Both the position numbers and the translations under genes were made by a program. From Biomphalaria glabrata (taxonomy: Eukaryota > Mollusca > Gastropoda > Planorbidae), in the NCBI RefSeq assembly GCF_947242115.1, contig NC_074714.1, positions 36,652,323 to 36,716,322 of the forward strand: 64,000 nucleotides of DNA. The letters run 5' to 3'. The notes beneath the pieces are model-generated. The model had not been told where the DNA came from, did not search any database, and was given only the letters and a program-made list of their open reading frames with translations. Below, one piece after another: positions 1 to 9,550 of this stretch (positions within the stretch are counted from its first letter, which is position 1; each line of letters opens with the position of its first letter).

Positions 1-144
1 GAAAGACGATAACGGCCCAATTACTAAAATCCCACACCGATCCGTTAACGTTTTTATAGGGGCGAGTGTAATAGGTCAATCTACCCAATGAAACCTTATT
101 ACCCCACACCGCGTTGGAATGGTTTTGATAGGGCTTTGTTTATA

Positions 145-554
145 GGGCTGTTCGTTGATAAAAAAGAAAAAAAAACGCTACCATTATCGACATCGCCGTA
201 CTACTGTCTCATAATTAAAAAAAAACAACTGAGATAGAAAAACAAAGAAAATATGGGAACCTAGGCTTGGAGATTAAGCATTTATGAAAATTGTCCAAAA
301 TAACAATATACCCCATTGTTATATCAATTAACCGAGGGGATAATAACAACTGACCTCACAGACACCTTCAAGGCCCTTAACATTCCTAGGAACATCTTCG
401 TTGCCTGTCAGAGGGCGGTACTGCTGCAGACCTGCCACATCACCAGAAAATTCCTGAGTGGAAACTGTTAAAGGGACTACGATGAATTTTGTTTCTCTTT
501 AGCGAAACTCGACCCTGGCAGCGCCAGAGAATGACAACTCGTTCATTTCTAACA
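145..554 (+). mobile_element. R2/R4-type LINE, 3' fragment (copy 1)
   Basis: Decayed 3' end of the non-LTR element whose better copy lies at 581-1404. Homology is recognisable from about 145. It is strong from about 340 to 554 and poor before that, with several small indels in the coding part. It ends in the same 3' untranslated sequence and runs straight into a TAA microsatellite. Sequence left of 145 does not align visibly to copy 2. Confidence 0.75.
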
Positions 555-580
555 TAATAATAATAATAATAATAATAATA
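555..580. repeat. (TAA)n microsatellite between two LINE copies
   Basis: About nine TAA/ATA units separate the 3' end of copy 1 from the 5' truncation point of copy 2. Shorter TAA tracts follow copy 2 (about 1405-1415) and border copy 3 (37152-37166 and after 37668). This repeated association suggests that the element targets or generates TAA repeats. Confidence 0.85.
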
Positions 581-1321
581 CATGGGGACAACATCGACAA
601 GGCTGCTTCCTTAACATGGCTCAAAGCAGGTCATCTCTACCCTGAAACAGAAGGCTTTGTTACAGCAATACAGGACAGAGTAATCAGGACAAAAAATTAC
701 GAGAAGCATATCCTGAAACTCAATGTTGTCGACAAATGCCGAAAATGTGGAAATGTGGGCGAGTCGATTGAACACATTATGGCAGGATGTCCAGCCCTAT
801 CAGAATCAGCCTACCTAGGTCGCCATAACCAAGTTGCAAAGTTAATACACCAACACCTGGCTTTGACGTACAAATTGATCGGTAAGGACACTCCCCCTTA
901 TTATAAATACTCTCCGCAAGAGGTTCTCGAGTCTACTGAACATCTGCTGTACTGGGATAGGCCTATTCTGACCGACAAAACGGTAGATTTCAATCGCCCG
1001 GATCTGCTGTTCATCGATAAAAAAGAAAAAACCGCTACCATTATCGATATCGCCGTACCACTGTCTCATAATTTAAGAAAAACTGAGATAGAAAAACAAA
1101 GAAAATATGGGAACCTAGGCTTGGAGATTAAACGTCTATGGAAATTGTTCAAAATAACAATATACCCCATTGTTATATCAACCGAGGGGATAATAACAAC
1201 TGACCTCACAGACACCTTCAAGGCCCTTAACATTCCTAGGAACATCTTCGTTGCCTGTCAGAAGGCGGTACTTCTGCAGACCTGCCACATCACCAGAAAA
1301 TTCCTCAGTGGAAACTGTTAA
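581..1321 (+). CDS. LINE ORF C-terminus: CCHC finger plus restriction-like endonuclease
   Basis: The frame is open from the truncation point at 581 to the stop at 1319-1321 (about 246 codons); the ATG at 755 is internal. The N-terminal part holds a PETEGF segment and a run ending in NYEKHI. Next comes a C-x2-C-x8-H-x4-C finger (about 728-790), and then RPD with a second Asp 14 residues later in an IIDIAVP context, followed by KQRKY. The spacing PD-x14-D and the downstream K-x2-K-Y match the PD-(D/E)xK-type endonuclease at the end of R2-like ORFs. The RT domain is missing through truncation. The product would not be functional alone. Confidence 0.8.
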   Translation, partial: HGDNIDKAASLTWLKAGHLYPETEGFVTAIQDRVIRTKNYEKHILKLNVVDKCRKCGNVGESIEHIMAGCPALSESAYLGRHNQVAKLIHQHLALTYKLIGKDTPPYYKYSPQEVLESTEHLLYWDRPILTDKTVDFNRPDLLFIDKKEKTATIIDIAVPLSHNLRKTEIEKQRKYGNLGLEIKRLWKLFKITIYPIVISTEGIITTDLTDTFKALNIPRNIFVACQKAVLLQTCHITRKFLSGNC

Positions 1322-1404
1322 AGGGACTACGATGAATTTTGTTTCTCTTTAGCGAAACTCGACCCTGGCAGCGCCAGAGAATGACTACTCGTTCATTTCT
1401 AACA
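581..1404 (+). mobile_element. R2/R4-type LINE, 5'-truncated 3' end (copy 2)
   Basis: A 5'-truncated non-LTR retrotransposon beginning directly at a TAA tract and ending, after a short 3' UTR from 1322, in another TAA tract. It encodes the zinc-finger and restriction-like-endonuclease C-terminus typical of the R2/R4/NeSL group, which lack an APE endonuclease. Its sequence is close to copy 3 (37168-37668), which suggests recent activity. Dong/R4 elements are known to insert in TAA repeats, so the flanks fit that group. The clade is inferred from motifs only. Confidence 0.8.
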
Positions 1405-3639
1405 TAATAATAATACAGTTTATGATCTTTTGACTTGTTAATCGGAGTCGTGTTTGAAATATTGAGTCTATATAAATGTAGCTATATATATATACATTTA
1501 ATGTTTGACAACAATTTACTACAAATAAACTAATTGTACATGCGAGTTAATATGGAATGAATCAATGGGGAATTGAACCCTCTCTCCTACCCCCACCTCC
1601 ACAGGCTTAAGCCCATGGAATAAATGTTGATTTAATAATGACACTAAAAAAATATTTTCTTCTTTGTTAAACTTGACAATGATAAAGCATACATTGCTTA
1701 AATAAAATTGGCCAGAAAAGCTCAAAAGATGATTAATAAAGTAAACTTTGATTACGAAATAAGCAGTATTTACTATTTCCTTATTTATTTTTGGTTTCCA
1801 ACTAGATGAACAATATTTTATCTAGATCTATATACTGTTTTACTATTTAAAAGTACATTTAGTATGTCTAACTCATTTGAAAATATTTATTTTACTTCAG
1901 GATTCGAGCGTTTGGCTTTTTTACCTTCTAGACAAAATCTGGTCTTCATGATAGAGGATATCGATTCTTAGTATAGCAGTAACTAAAATGTAAGACTAAG
2001 ACTAGAATCAAGACTCTGAATTAGAATCTAGAGTCTTGATTTATTATTATATAGATCTAGAGTCTATATAGACGTCCAGATCTAGAATCCAGATTATTAA
2101 ATATCTATAGATATTATAGCGATGTTACAATTTTTAAAGAATCTTGTTGTTGTAAAATAATGAATATTAATAATATTTTATTTATATTATGATCAATGAC
2201 AATATATGAATATTTAGATCTACAATGTCTACATAGTATATAGATCTATTATCATTTATTATGATTTATGATATCATCAATTGATCAATATGATGAATAA
2301 CAATTAACATTGATCATGTTGATGATTGAATATCAATATATTAATAAATAATATAATAATATGTTGTATTTTGTAGTTGTACTTTTGTAGACTTGAAAAT
2401 AAGTTGAAAGTAAATGAAAGTTGAATGGTAACGTTATGGTCTTGCGCATGAAAATAAGTTGAAAGTAAATCATAAATGAACGTTGAATGGTTATGGTCTT
2501 GCGCAGTCTTGAAAGAGGATCTGATCATCATAGGCCTACTTGACTTAGTCTAGTGACTAGTGCGACTTAGTCTTAGACTAGACTAGAGCCTTACTTTTAG
2601 ATAAACTAGATTTTATAGATCTACTATTCGGCTAGACTAGATTCATTTTTTCTATGAATTATATATGTATGATTTATGATTCCTGGTTGAAAGAATATAA
2701 TTATAAATTTTTTATGTGTGCTTGTCCTTATCCTAGCAACCAAAGGGCACGATGTGATGAGATCTACTTATCATCTAGATTATTCTAGATCTTGATATAA
2801 TTATATTATATATATATAGATCTATAGTCTATATATTAGATAGAAGTCTAAAGTACTCAGTCTACTCTACTGTCACTACTTTTTTTACTACATAGACTCA
2901 CTTGTTGTGACTTGACTTTGTAAGAGTTTGTGCTGTGACTCACTGACTGACACAAATAAAGTAATGCAACTGTGACTATACACTCAACTCTGAACTCACA
3001 GTCACTCGACTGATTAGATGTCTACTAGTAAAAAATTTATTTAATAATAGATTCTAGAATTTGTCTTTTTATTCTAAAGATATCTGAGCTAGTATGTAAA
3101 TAGGTTTAGAATTTATAAAATTTAATGAATCTAGTATGTAAGGCAGGTCATGAATAAATGATAGTATATCTAGAATATTTAGATCTAAATCTATATTATA
3201 TAGATCCAGCTATTTGACTCGAAAGATAATGATATATATATATATATATCTAGATCTATAAGTCTACAAGTCTATTAGATATTAATAAAATAATATTTTA
3301 TTTATAATAAAATTACACTTTATATATATATATATAATTATAAATATATATTATATATATCTAGATCTAGACTATTAATAAAATTTAATAAAGACTTGTA
3401 TTACTAGAGACGGTTTTACTAAACCTGAGTAACATTGTAAACATATAAATATAATATATATATCCCATATATTTTGTTTTAGATTAGTTACCTAGACTCT
3501 ATAGAGTTTTTGTTCCAATAAGAAGATTCTCACTACTAGATTAAATTTCAAGAGTAGACATCATTTTGTCTTCTTATCTTATAAAATACAGATTCTATGT
3601 TAACATGTTACTTCAAAAGATGATTGCATCCTACACGTG

Positions 3640-4015
3640 TCCTTGCCCTAGGTCATAGTCATGCATGTTAATCAATGACTTTTAAACTCTCCCTAGTCTG
3701 CAAGGCAACCCAGTTCACACTCTAATAGCACTAAGGAAGAAGGAGGATGTGTACAAATTAGTCCTAGCATATAATGTAATAAGAAAATCTGCCTTTATCT
3801 TTGTGTCTTTCTGAGTATCTTATTAGGTTTTGGTTTTGTATTTAAAGATCATGGTTTGGCAGTGTTTTACTTTTTAGTCTTCTATCCTGAAGGGTCGCTA
3901 AATTTAATGATTTTACTAATGGCTTAAAGATGTTACTCTAATCAGATGTAATAAATTTGTTCGGTATGAGTCTCGATGCACTATATTGTGTCTGTTCTAG
4001 TTTCTTTTGTTTTTT
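3640..4015 (+). mobile_element. Non-LTR retrotransposon tail, decayed (family T copy 1)
   Basis: Collinear with 58840-59265. Shared blocks include the start around TAGTCATGCATGTTAA, the TCTTATTAGGTTTTGGTTTT block and the GTTACTCTAATCA block near the end. In the better copies this family encodes a [14 protein letters not shown] C-terminal motif, which is common at the end of CR1/L2-like and related LINE ORFs. Here the coding part is degraded. Confidence 0.6.
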
Positions 4016-4279
4016 TGAGTTGAGGGTTCCCAAACAGAAGATGCAGATTCTATTATTGGCCAAACCAAGGTTAAATAATAATTTAGTTTTATGTACTTAT
4101 ATTTGAGTTGAAATGTCTAGGCTGAAAAGATTACTTAAACATGAGATAGAGGGGATTCATATTATGTGTATATGTCATTCCATTTAAGTTAATTTAACAT
4201 TATTTTTCAACAATAACATACTTACACACTTGTAAACCTACATATATATATCTAGTTCTAATAGTTCTGTAATACATAT

Positions 4280-4302
4280 TATATATATATATATAATTAA
4301 TT

Positions 4303-4345
<43 letters not shown>
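4280..4345. repeat. (AT)n microsatellite
   Basis: Two nearly pure TA runs (about 4280-4295 and 4304-4345) are separated by a short AT-rich spacer. They generate spurious Tyr/Ile-rich reading frames. Confidence 0.9.
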
Positions 4346-4351
<6 letters not shown>

Positions 4352-5261
4352 AATATTCCTCTAATGGTGTATTGAAAGACAATTGATATGCCCAGATGAA
4401 TTACTGGTTTTGGTTTCTTCTCATTGAATGGGGCGGAATCTGCTGTGATTAAACAAGCTGTTTCTTGAGTGCCTTAGAACTCACTGTCCTATCTTGGGCA
4501 GTTTCCTCCCTCATTTATTCATTGATGTACTGCAGTCCTGAGATCCGTCTCTCTTGACATCTCTGTAGGCATTCCTTGAGTGTGACTCTTAACAAGCTCA
4601 GTATATTAGTATTTATATAAGATGTCCTTCGATTTAATATATACATATATATATATATATAATATATATCTTAAGTCCTCATTTTTTGTAGCAGCAATTA
4701 AGAAAAAATTAATGTTTTCTTAAAAAATGTAGAATATAAACCTATAATAATAGATTTAAGAATAGAATACTATTTAATCTTTTTAAATAGATGGTGGAGT
4801 CTTGCCATTGAACAGGTCTATATCTAGTACTAGAATCTATTACATTGATTTCTAAAGCCTTTTTTAATTGCCTAAGAAAATTAGTTAGTTCTACAAATAT
4901 TAGTCAAAATTAGAATACATAAGATCCAACACTTAAAAGTAACAATGAAAAAAGCAACACTATAATCACACCAGGTGTCAGTGGATTTGTATAAAAGTCA
5001 TTTAGACAATAGCCACTTTCTGTAATCCTCTGTTCTTCATTTTAATTACAGTACAAGTATTTTTATAAAGCTTGTTTTTTCGTTAGTAGCATTTAATGCT
5101 CAACAGGTCTTTTAGTTTGCCATGTGCTTCTATTTTTTGTGTAAATAATGCATCCCAATTTAAACAATGTAAATATACTTTCCATAATATAAGCAAAAAT
5201 ATTAAAGAATTTGTTTATATAAGGTGTTAATTACAGAAATTAAATATGAAATTTAATAAAT

Positions 5262-5275
5262 TTTTTATTTTTAGG
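5262..5275 (+). other. 3' splice site upstream of Kelch gene A ATG
   Basis: A T-rich tract ends in TTTTTAG, with AG at 5273-5274, and is followed by a 37-nt 5' UTR piece before the ATG at 5312. Kelch gene B has the same arrangement (AG at 20631-20632, ATG 25 nt further on). This supports a conserved intron in the 5' UTR of both paralogues. Confidence 0.7.
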
Positions 5276-5311
5276 GATTGATTGGGATAAAAGTAGAAGC
5301 AAGAAACAACT

Positions 5312-7081
5312 ATGGAAGGTGCTTCCTCATGGCTCCAGCAGTACTATCATGCTATGTCTTCTGGCATGGAAAGGCTGTACACATCTGGAGCCCACACAGA
5401 TACTACCATCATTGTGGAGGAGAAGACCTTTCAGTGCCACAGAGTGATCTTGTGTGCCATATCTCCATACTTCGATGCCATGTTCTCATCCGGAATGAAA
5501 GAAAGTGTCTCTGGGGTCGTCAAAATTGAGGGCACTGACAGTTCTGTGTTTGAATCCATTCTAGACTACATTTATAAAGGGTCAGACAGTGTGAATGAAG
5601 ATAATGCTGAAGCCATATTAAAGGCAGCTTGCCTTCTTCAGATGGAATGTTTACAGAAAAGGTGTGAGGAATTTATCTGCAAAACTCTGACAGTCACAAA
5701 TTGTTTTGAAAGGTGGCGATTAGCTATTTGGCATTGCAGCCAGCACCTCAAGCAACAAGCCTGGCGATTTATAATGACAAATTTTGTGAAAATATCACAG
5801 CAAGAAATTTTTCTTTACTTGGAGAAAGAGGAACTAATATCTGTAATAAAAGATGATGACCTGAGCTGCCCTAATGAGGAATTTGTGGTTGAGAGTGTTC
5901 TCAAATGGTTTCAGCATGACCTTGAGGTAAGAGGTCAACTTCTTGGAGATATTTTTCCATACTTGAGGCTCCCACTGACGAAGCCTCAGTTCTTGATTGA
6001 CATCTTGAGAAAATATTCTTTTGTTAAGGAGCATACTGAGTGCCACATGTACATAGATCATGCTAAGAATTTTCAGCTTCTGCCAGCACATCGTCATGAC
6101 AGCAGCAGTCCCGTCACATCATACAGGACCACTTCTTTATATGAGGATGTTCTTGTAGTGATCTCTGGAGGTGAGTCACCCAGGCCTCCATACATCAGAT
6201 CTAAAAATGTCCTCGCCTTTGGATTTAATAGTCGTAAGTGGTTTCGTCTTGCACCTTTACCATATGATCCTGGCATTGAATTTGCAACTTGTGTTCACAG
6301 TAATGACATATTTGTCACAGGCGGTGGGTTGTACAAACATTGCTTCTTGCGGTATCGTTCAAAGAAGGACAAATGGTCACAATGCCGCTCAAAATTGAAG
6401 AACGGTAGACGGCGGCATGCTATGGCAGCTTGTGGCAACAAAATCTATGTTATTGGTGGTTACAACAGTGAGTTGGAACAAGGATCTAAAGTCCTTAGCT
6501 CCATAGAAGAATTTGAACTTGGCTGCAGTGAGTGGACAGAGGTGGCCAACCTGGTAGTGCCAGTTAGCTCCATATCAGCAACATCTACCAAGGACAAGGT
6601 TTTAATATTTGGTGGTGAGACTAATGATCGCACAGATACAGCTTCCATCCAGTGCTTCGACACTCAGACCCATACAACCAGTGTTATAGCTCAACTACCT
6701 ATAGCTTGTAAATTGACAAGGGCCACTGTATGCAACAGCTGTAGTTACGTCATTCTCTACAACGGTAAAATAGTTCAGTTTGATCATCGTACAGATTTAG
6801 TGAAGGTCATGGGCCACATACAGAACTTCGATTGTGTTCATTACGGCCTAGTCCATAGACGAGGTTGCTTGCTGCTCCTGGGTGGTCAAAGAATTATACC
6901 AGGTCCTAACCCGGTTAGAGCCCTTGTGGACACCATGCTTCTTTATGATGTGAGAAATCAGAGGGTCATAATGTTGAATGATAAAATTCCTACACCCAGA
7001 TTAGTTGACAGTTGCGCCAAGGTAACCATTGAGAAAAAGTTTTTAGTCACAGAGTTTGTTGAGACAACACAAAACTGTTGA
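5312..7081 (+). CDS. BTB-BACK-Kelch protein A (KLHL family)
   Basis: A 589-residue kelch-like protein in one coding exon. The BTB domain spans about residues 28-130, with the FQCHRVILCAISPYF core and DYIYKG. The BACK domain spans about 131-245 and begins NCFERW. A six-bladed Kelch propeller occupies about 275-575, with recurrent GG motifs such as IYVIGGY, LIFGGE and LLLLGG. Family members usually dimerise through BTB, bind cullin-3 through BTB plus BACK, and recruit ubiquitylation substrates with the propeller. The ATG at 5312 is chosen because it aligns with the start of paralogue B and follows a splice acceptor. Similarity in feel to KLHL24/KLHL35 is an impression only. Kelch gene B is a clear paralogue about 13.6 kb downstream on the same strand. 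Nothing looks broken. Confidence 0.93.
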   Translation: MEGASSWLQQYYHAMSSGMERLYTSGAHTDTTIIVEEKTFQCHRVILCAISPYFDAMFSSGMKESVSGVVKIEGTDSSVFESILDYIYKGSDSVNEDNAEAILKAACLLQMECLQKRCEEFICKTLTVTNCFERWRLAIWHCSQHLKQQAWRFIMTNFVKISQQEIFLYLEKEELISVIKDDDLSCPNEEFVVESVLKWFQHDLEVRGQLLGDIFPYLRLPLTKPQFLIDILRKYSFVKEHTECHMYIDHAKNFQLLPAHRHDSSSPVTSYRTTSLYEDVLVVISGGESPRPPYIRSKNVLAFGFNSRKWFRLAPLPYDPGIEFATCVHSNDIFVTGGGLYKHCFLRYRSKKDKWSQCRSKLKNGRRRHAMAACGNKIYVIGGYNSELEQGSKVLSSIEEFELGCSEWTEVANLVVPVSSISATSTKDKVLIFGGETNDRTDTASIQCFDTQTHTTSVIAQLPIACKLTRATVCNSCSYVILYNGKIVQFDHRTDLVKVMGHIQNFDCVHYGLVHRRGCLLLLGGQRIIPGPNPVRALVDTMLLYDVRNQRVIMLNDKIPTPRLVDSCAKVTIEKKFLVTEFVETTQNC

Positions 7082-7212
7082 GTTCAAGTATTATGTGTGA
7101 ATTCTATTATTAGCGTATATCTTAAATTATTTATTTTAGTCATTTTCAGAGGGTAAACTCCACTTATTCTAATCCAGTAATATTTATATGAACTAATCTC
7201 TTTTGTTTAACA

Positions 7213-7218
7213 AATAAA
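7213..7218 (+). promoter_or_regulatory. Candidate poly(A) signal of Kelch gene A
   Basis: AATAAA about 130 nt after the stop codon at 7081, in an AT-rich 3' region. It is the first canonical hexamer after the gene. Confidence 0.55.
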
Positions 7219-7474
7219 ACCTACTTTAAAGATTGGTCATTTAAATGAGATTAATTCATTAATTTTGTAGCAATGTTGTGTGTGCAATATATATATTTAT
7301 GGGTTCATTGAAATCCTAAACAGTTAATGCATTTGTATTAAAGTTGCTTAGGAATAATGTGATTCTATTTATTATTATAATGAACTTAAATATCATAATG
7401 TATTTCTAATTATTGCTATAAAAAAATAACTACTAGATTATAAAACTTTTTATAGCGCTGTTGTGTTTTAATTA

Positions 7475-9548
7475 CTGTATTTTCGCACATATACTGCATA
7501 GGTGTATAGCCCACCCACGCTTATATCCCGCACAAATTACATATAATAATTAAAATAAAAAACTTATAACATGCACCCATATAAAACCCCCAACCCCCTT
7601 GACTACCTGTAAACTACCGGTACATAAAGTTGTTGCTCATCAGATGTCTGACCCTCGAGATGCAATTGTGTTCCAGTTGTTGCCCCAACAATCAATACAA
7701 AGAGTGCAACATGGGTGGGAAATATTAGCAGACAGTCATATCTGTAGTGTAAGTATCGACAGAAAGTCCTTGACCCGTGAACCCCAATACTGAAGATCAT
7801 GATGAAGAGTTGATTTAGGACCCAATTGCTGCTGCCAGCAATGAGCATGCTTCGCTTATAGCTCATACAAGTTTTGATGGCTTCACTAACTATAGCAAGG
7901 ACAGTGGCATTAGTAAGACTGGCGATTGATTTTGAATGTAGTATTGCATGCATCATAGTCTATACCAGTGGTTTCCAAACTTTTTTGTCTCGTAGACCCC
8001 TTGCCATGTTTTCTGCTTTTCGGTAGACCCCCTGCTAAATTTATATTGCATTTTAGCACATTCATAAACTAACTTTTTAAACTAATTTCTAACTGCAGTG
8101 AGTCAAAGAGTGAAAAAGTAATGTAAAGCTACATCATAAGATAGAGAGATCTATCTTTTTTTTACAGATAGAATTCAAATTTAAACCTATTAAAATAACA
8201 ATTAATATGTTTTGCTGGAATCACCACGCACATTGGAAATGTTGTGTTTTTTTTTTTTTGTATGTTCATCATCTGTTTTTACGGATATTATTTCATACAG
8301 GAATTCGTTGTTCTATGAAGTAGTCCTTCAAACATTAAATATTAATTTACTAATTTGCCTTATGTATTATTGTAAAAGTTTTCGCAAAGAGTTTCTCATG
8401 TATTTGTTGATCTTTCACGTTTGGCTCAAATATTGGGCTTGCGGAGCTGTTTTCACTAACAGGAGAAGGGGTAAATGTGAGTAACTGGAGCCTAAACCAG
8501 TAAGCTTCGAGCAGGAGGGACTCATTAGCCATGGCTTGCAGCCCACCTAGCCGAGGGAAAATAGAATACAAATCTCTGCTGCTTTGCAGCTATATGCCCA
8601 AACATGGGAAAGGTTTCGTGGATCAGCCCTGGGGAAAAGATATGAAGCTGAAGACCATTAGGTAGTATGCAGCTTTAATGCTCATCCCACATTCCCACCA
8701 ATGTGCCCTTGAACTGTAGTGTTACTAAAAGAAATTCGTTTCATAATATCCAATGAAGGTTTGTGTAAAACAGTTTTTAAAACTACTTCAAAGGCTGGTA
8801 AAATCAATGTTTTATCTATAGTTTGTTTCCGTATTTGGCTATAGGTAATTGGTTTCATATGATCATAAAAAGGCTCTTATTATAGACAATCGCTTATTTA
8901 ACAAGGAAATAAATAATCAACGCTTTAAAATCAAGATTTCTTTTTGTTAAACATTAGTTACATGTAGACAAAATTAACTATTTAGATTAGTATTGAAATT
9001 AAATCATACTATTTTACTTTTGATTGAGTAGATTAATATTTATAACTATGGTATAAATCATTTATAAGTGTTTGAAAAAATGAAAATTTAAGTCATAGAC
9101 CCCCATGGACATCTCATAGACCCCCAATTTACTATTTCACTTTCGTAGACCCCTCGTAAGTCTTCGTAGACCCCTAGGGGTCTATATAGACCACTTTGGG
9201 AATCACTGGTCTATACATTTCAACATTTCTGGTATCAGCAAATTAGCTAAGTTGCTTACCTACTTGTCACTTACGATCGATTACTGGTTTTAAAGATTCT
9301 CTGCTCTATTGGTACTATTGGTTACTTGAGGTCTATAATGAGATGTTCATAAAGCTTCCCAATGTACATCTCACCCACACAGCGAACTATAGGCGGTGTA
9401 AAGACCCACCGGTATTTCAATAGTTTCTGTTTACATGCTATGTTTATGGGTGAAATAAATTTTGTTAACCACGCACCTTTGTATACGTTGCACAGCTGCC
9501 ATTTGTTTGTAAAAATGTATAACCTGCAGGTTATGTGCGAAAATACAG
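7475..9548. mobile_element. TA-flanked inverted-repeat DNA element (pogo/Tc1-like?)
   Basis: The left end reads CTGTATTTTCGCACATA and the right end is its inverse complement. Similarity continues through CTGCA, and TA flanks both sides (7473-7474, 9549-9550). Without the nested hAT at 7966-9208 the element is about 0.82 kb and has no recognisable transposase, so it is a non-autonomous copy. TA duplication fits the Tc1/mariner superfamily, and the TIR resembles pogo-like ends. The superfamily is an inference. Confidence 0.65.
7958..9216. mobile_element. Non-autonomous hAT element with perfect 8-bp TSD
   Basis: The element proper is 7966-9208 (1243 bp). It is flanked by the exact 8-bp duplication GTCTATAC at 7958-7965 and 9209-9216. 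The ends are CAGTGGTTTCCAAAC and the inverse of CAGTGATTCCCAAAG, the classic hAT terminus. Subterminal GTAGACCCC-type motifs recur: two near the left end and at least four near the right. No transposase is visible inside. It interrupts the TA-flanked element at 7475-9548. Confidence 0.9.
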
Positions 9549-9550
9549 TA

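Larger units (their letters stand above)
1405..5274. other. AT-rich intergenic spacer rich in TCTAGA/AGATCT words
   Basis: No gene is seen. From about 1960 to 3420 the DNA is dominated by overlapping TCTAGA and AGATCT words and short TA runs. A LINE-tail remnant lies at 3640-4015. Several (AT)n microsatellites occur (about 3230-3250, 3320-3360, 4280-4345, 4640-4665). The right end must contain the last 5' UTR intron of Kelch gene A. Its upstream exon or exons could not be identified. Confidence 0.6.

Noticed and set aside
4200-4382. Small Tyr/Ile-rich protein
   Set aside because: It is a translation of an (AT)n microsatellite.
7603-7956. 117-codon minus-strand protein
   Set aside because: It lies inside the TA-flanked repeat element and shows no family resemblance.
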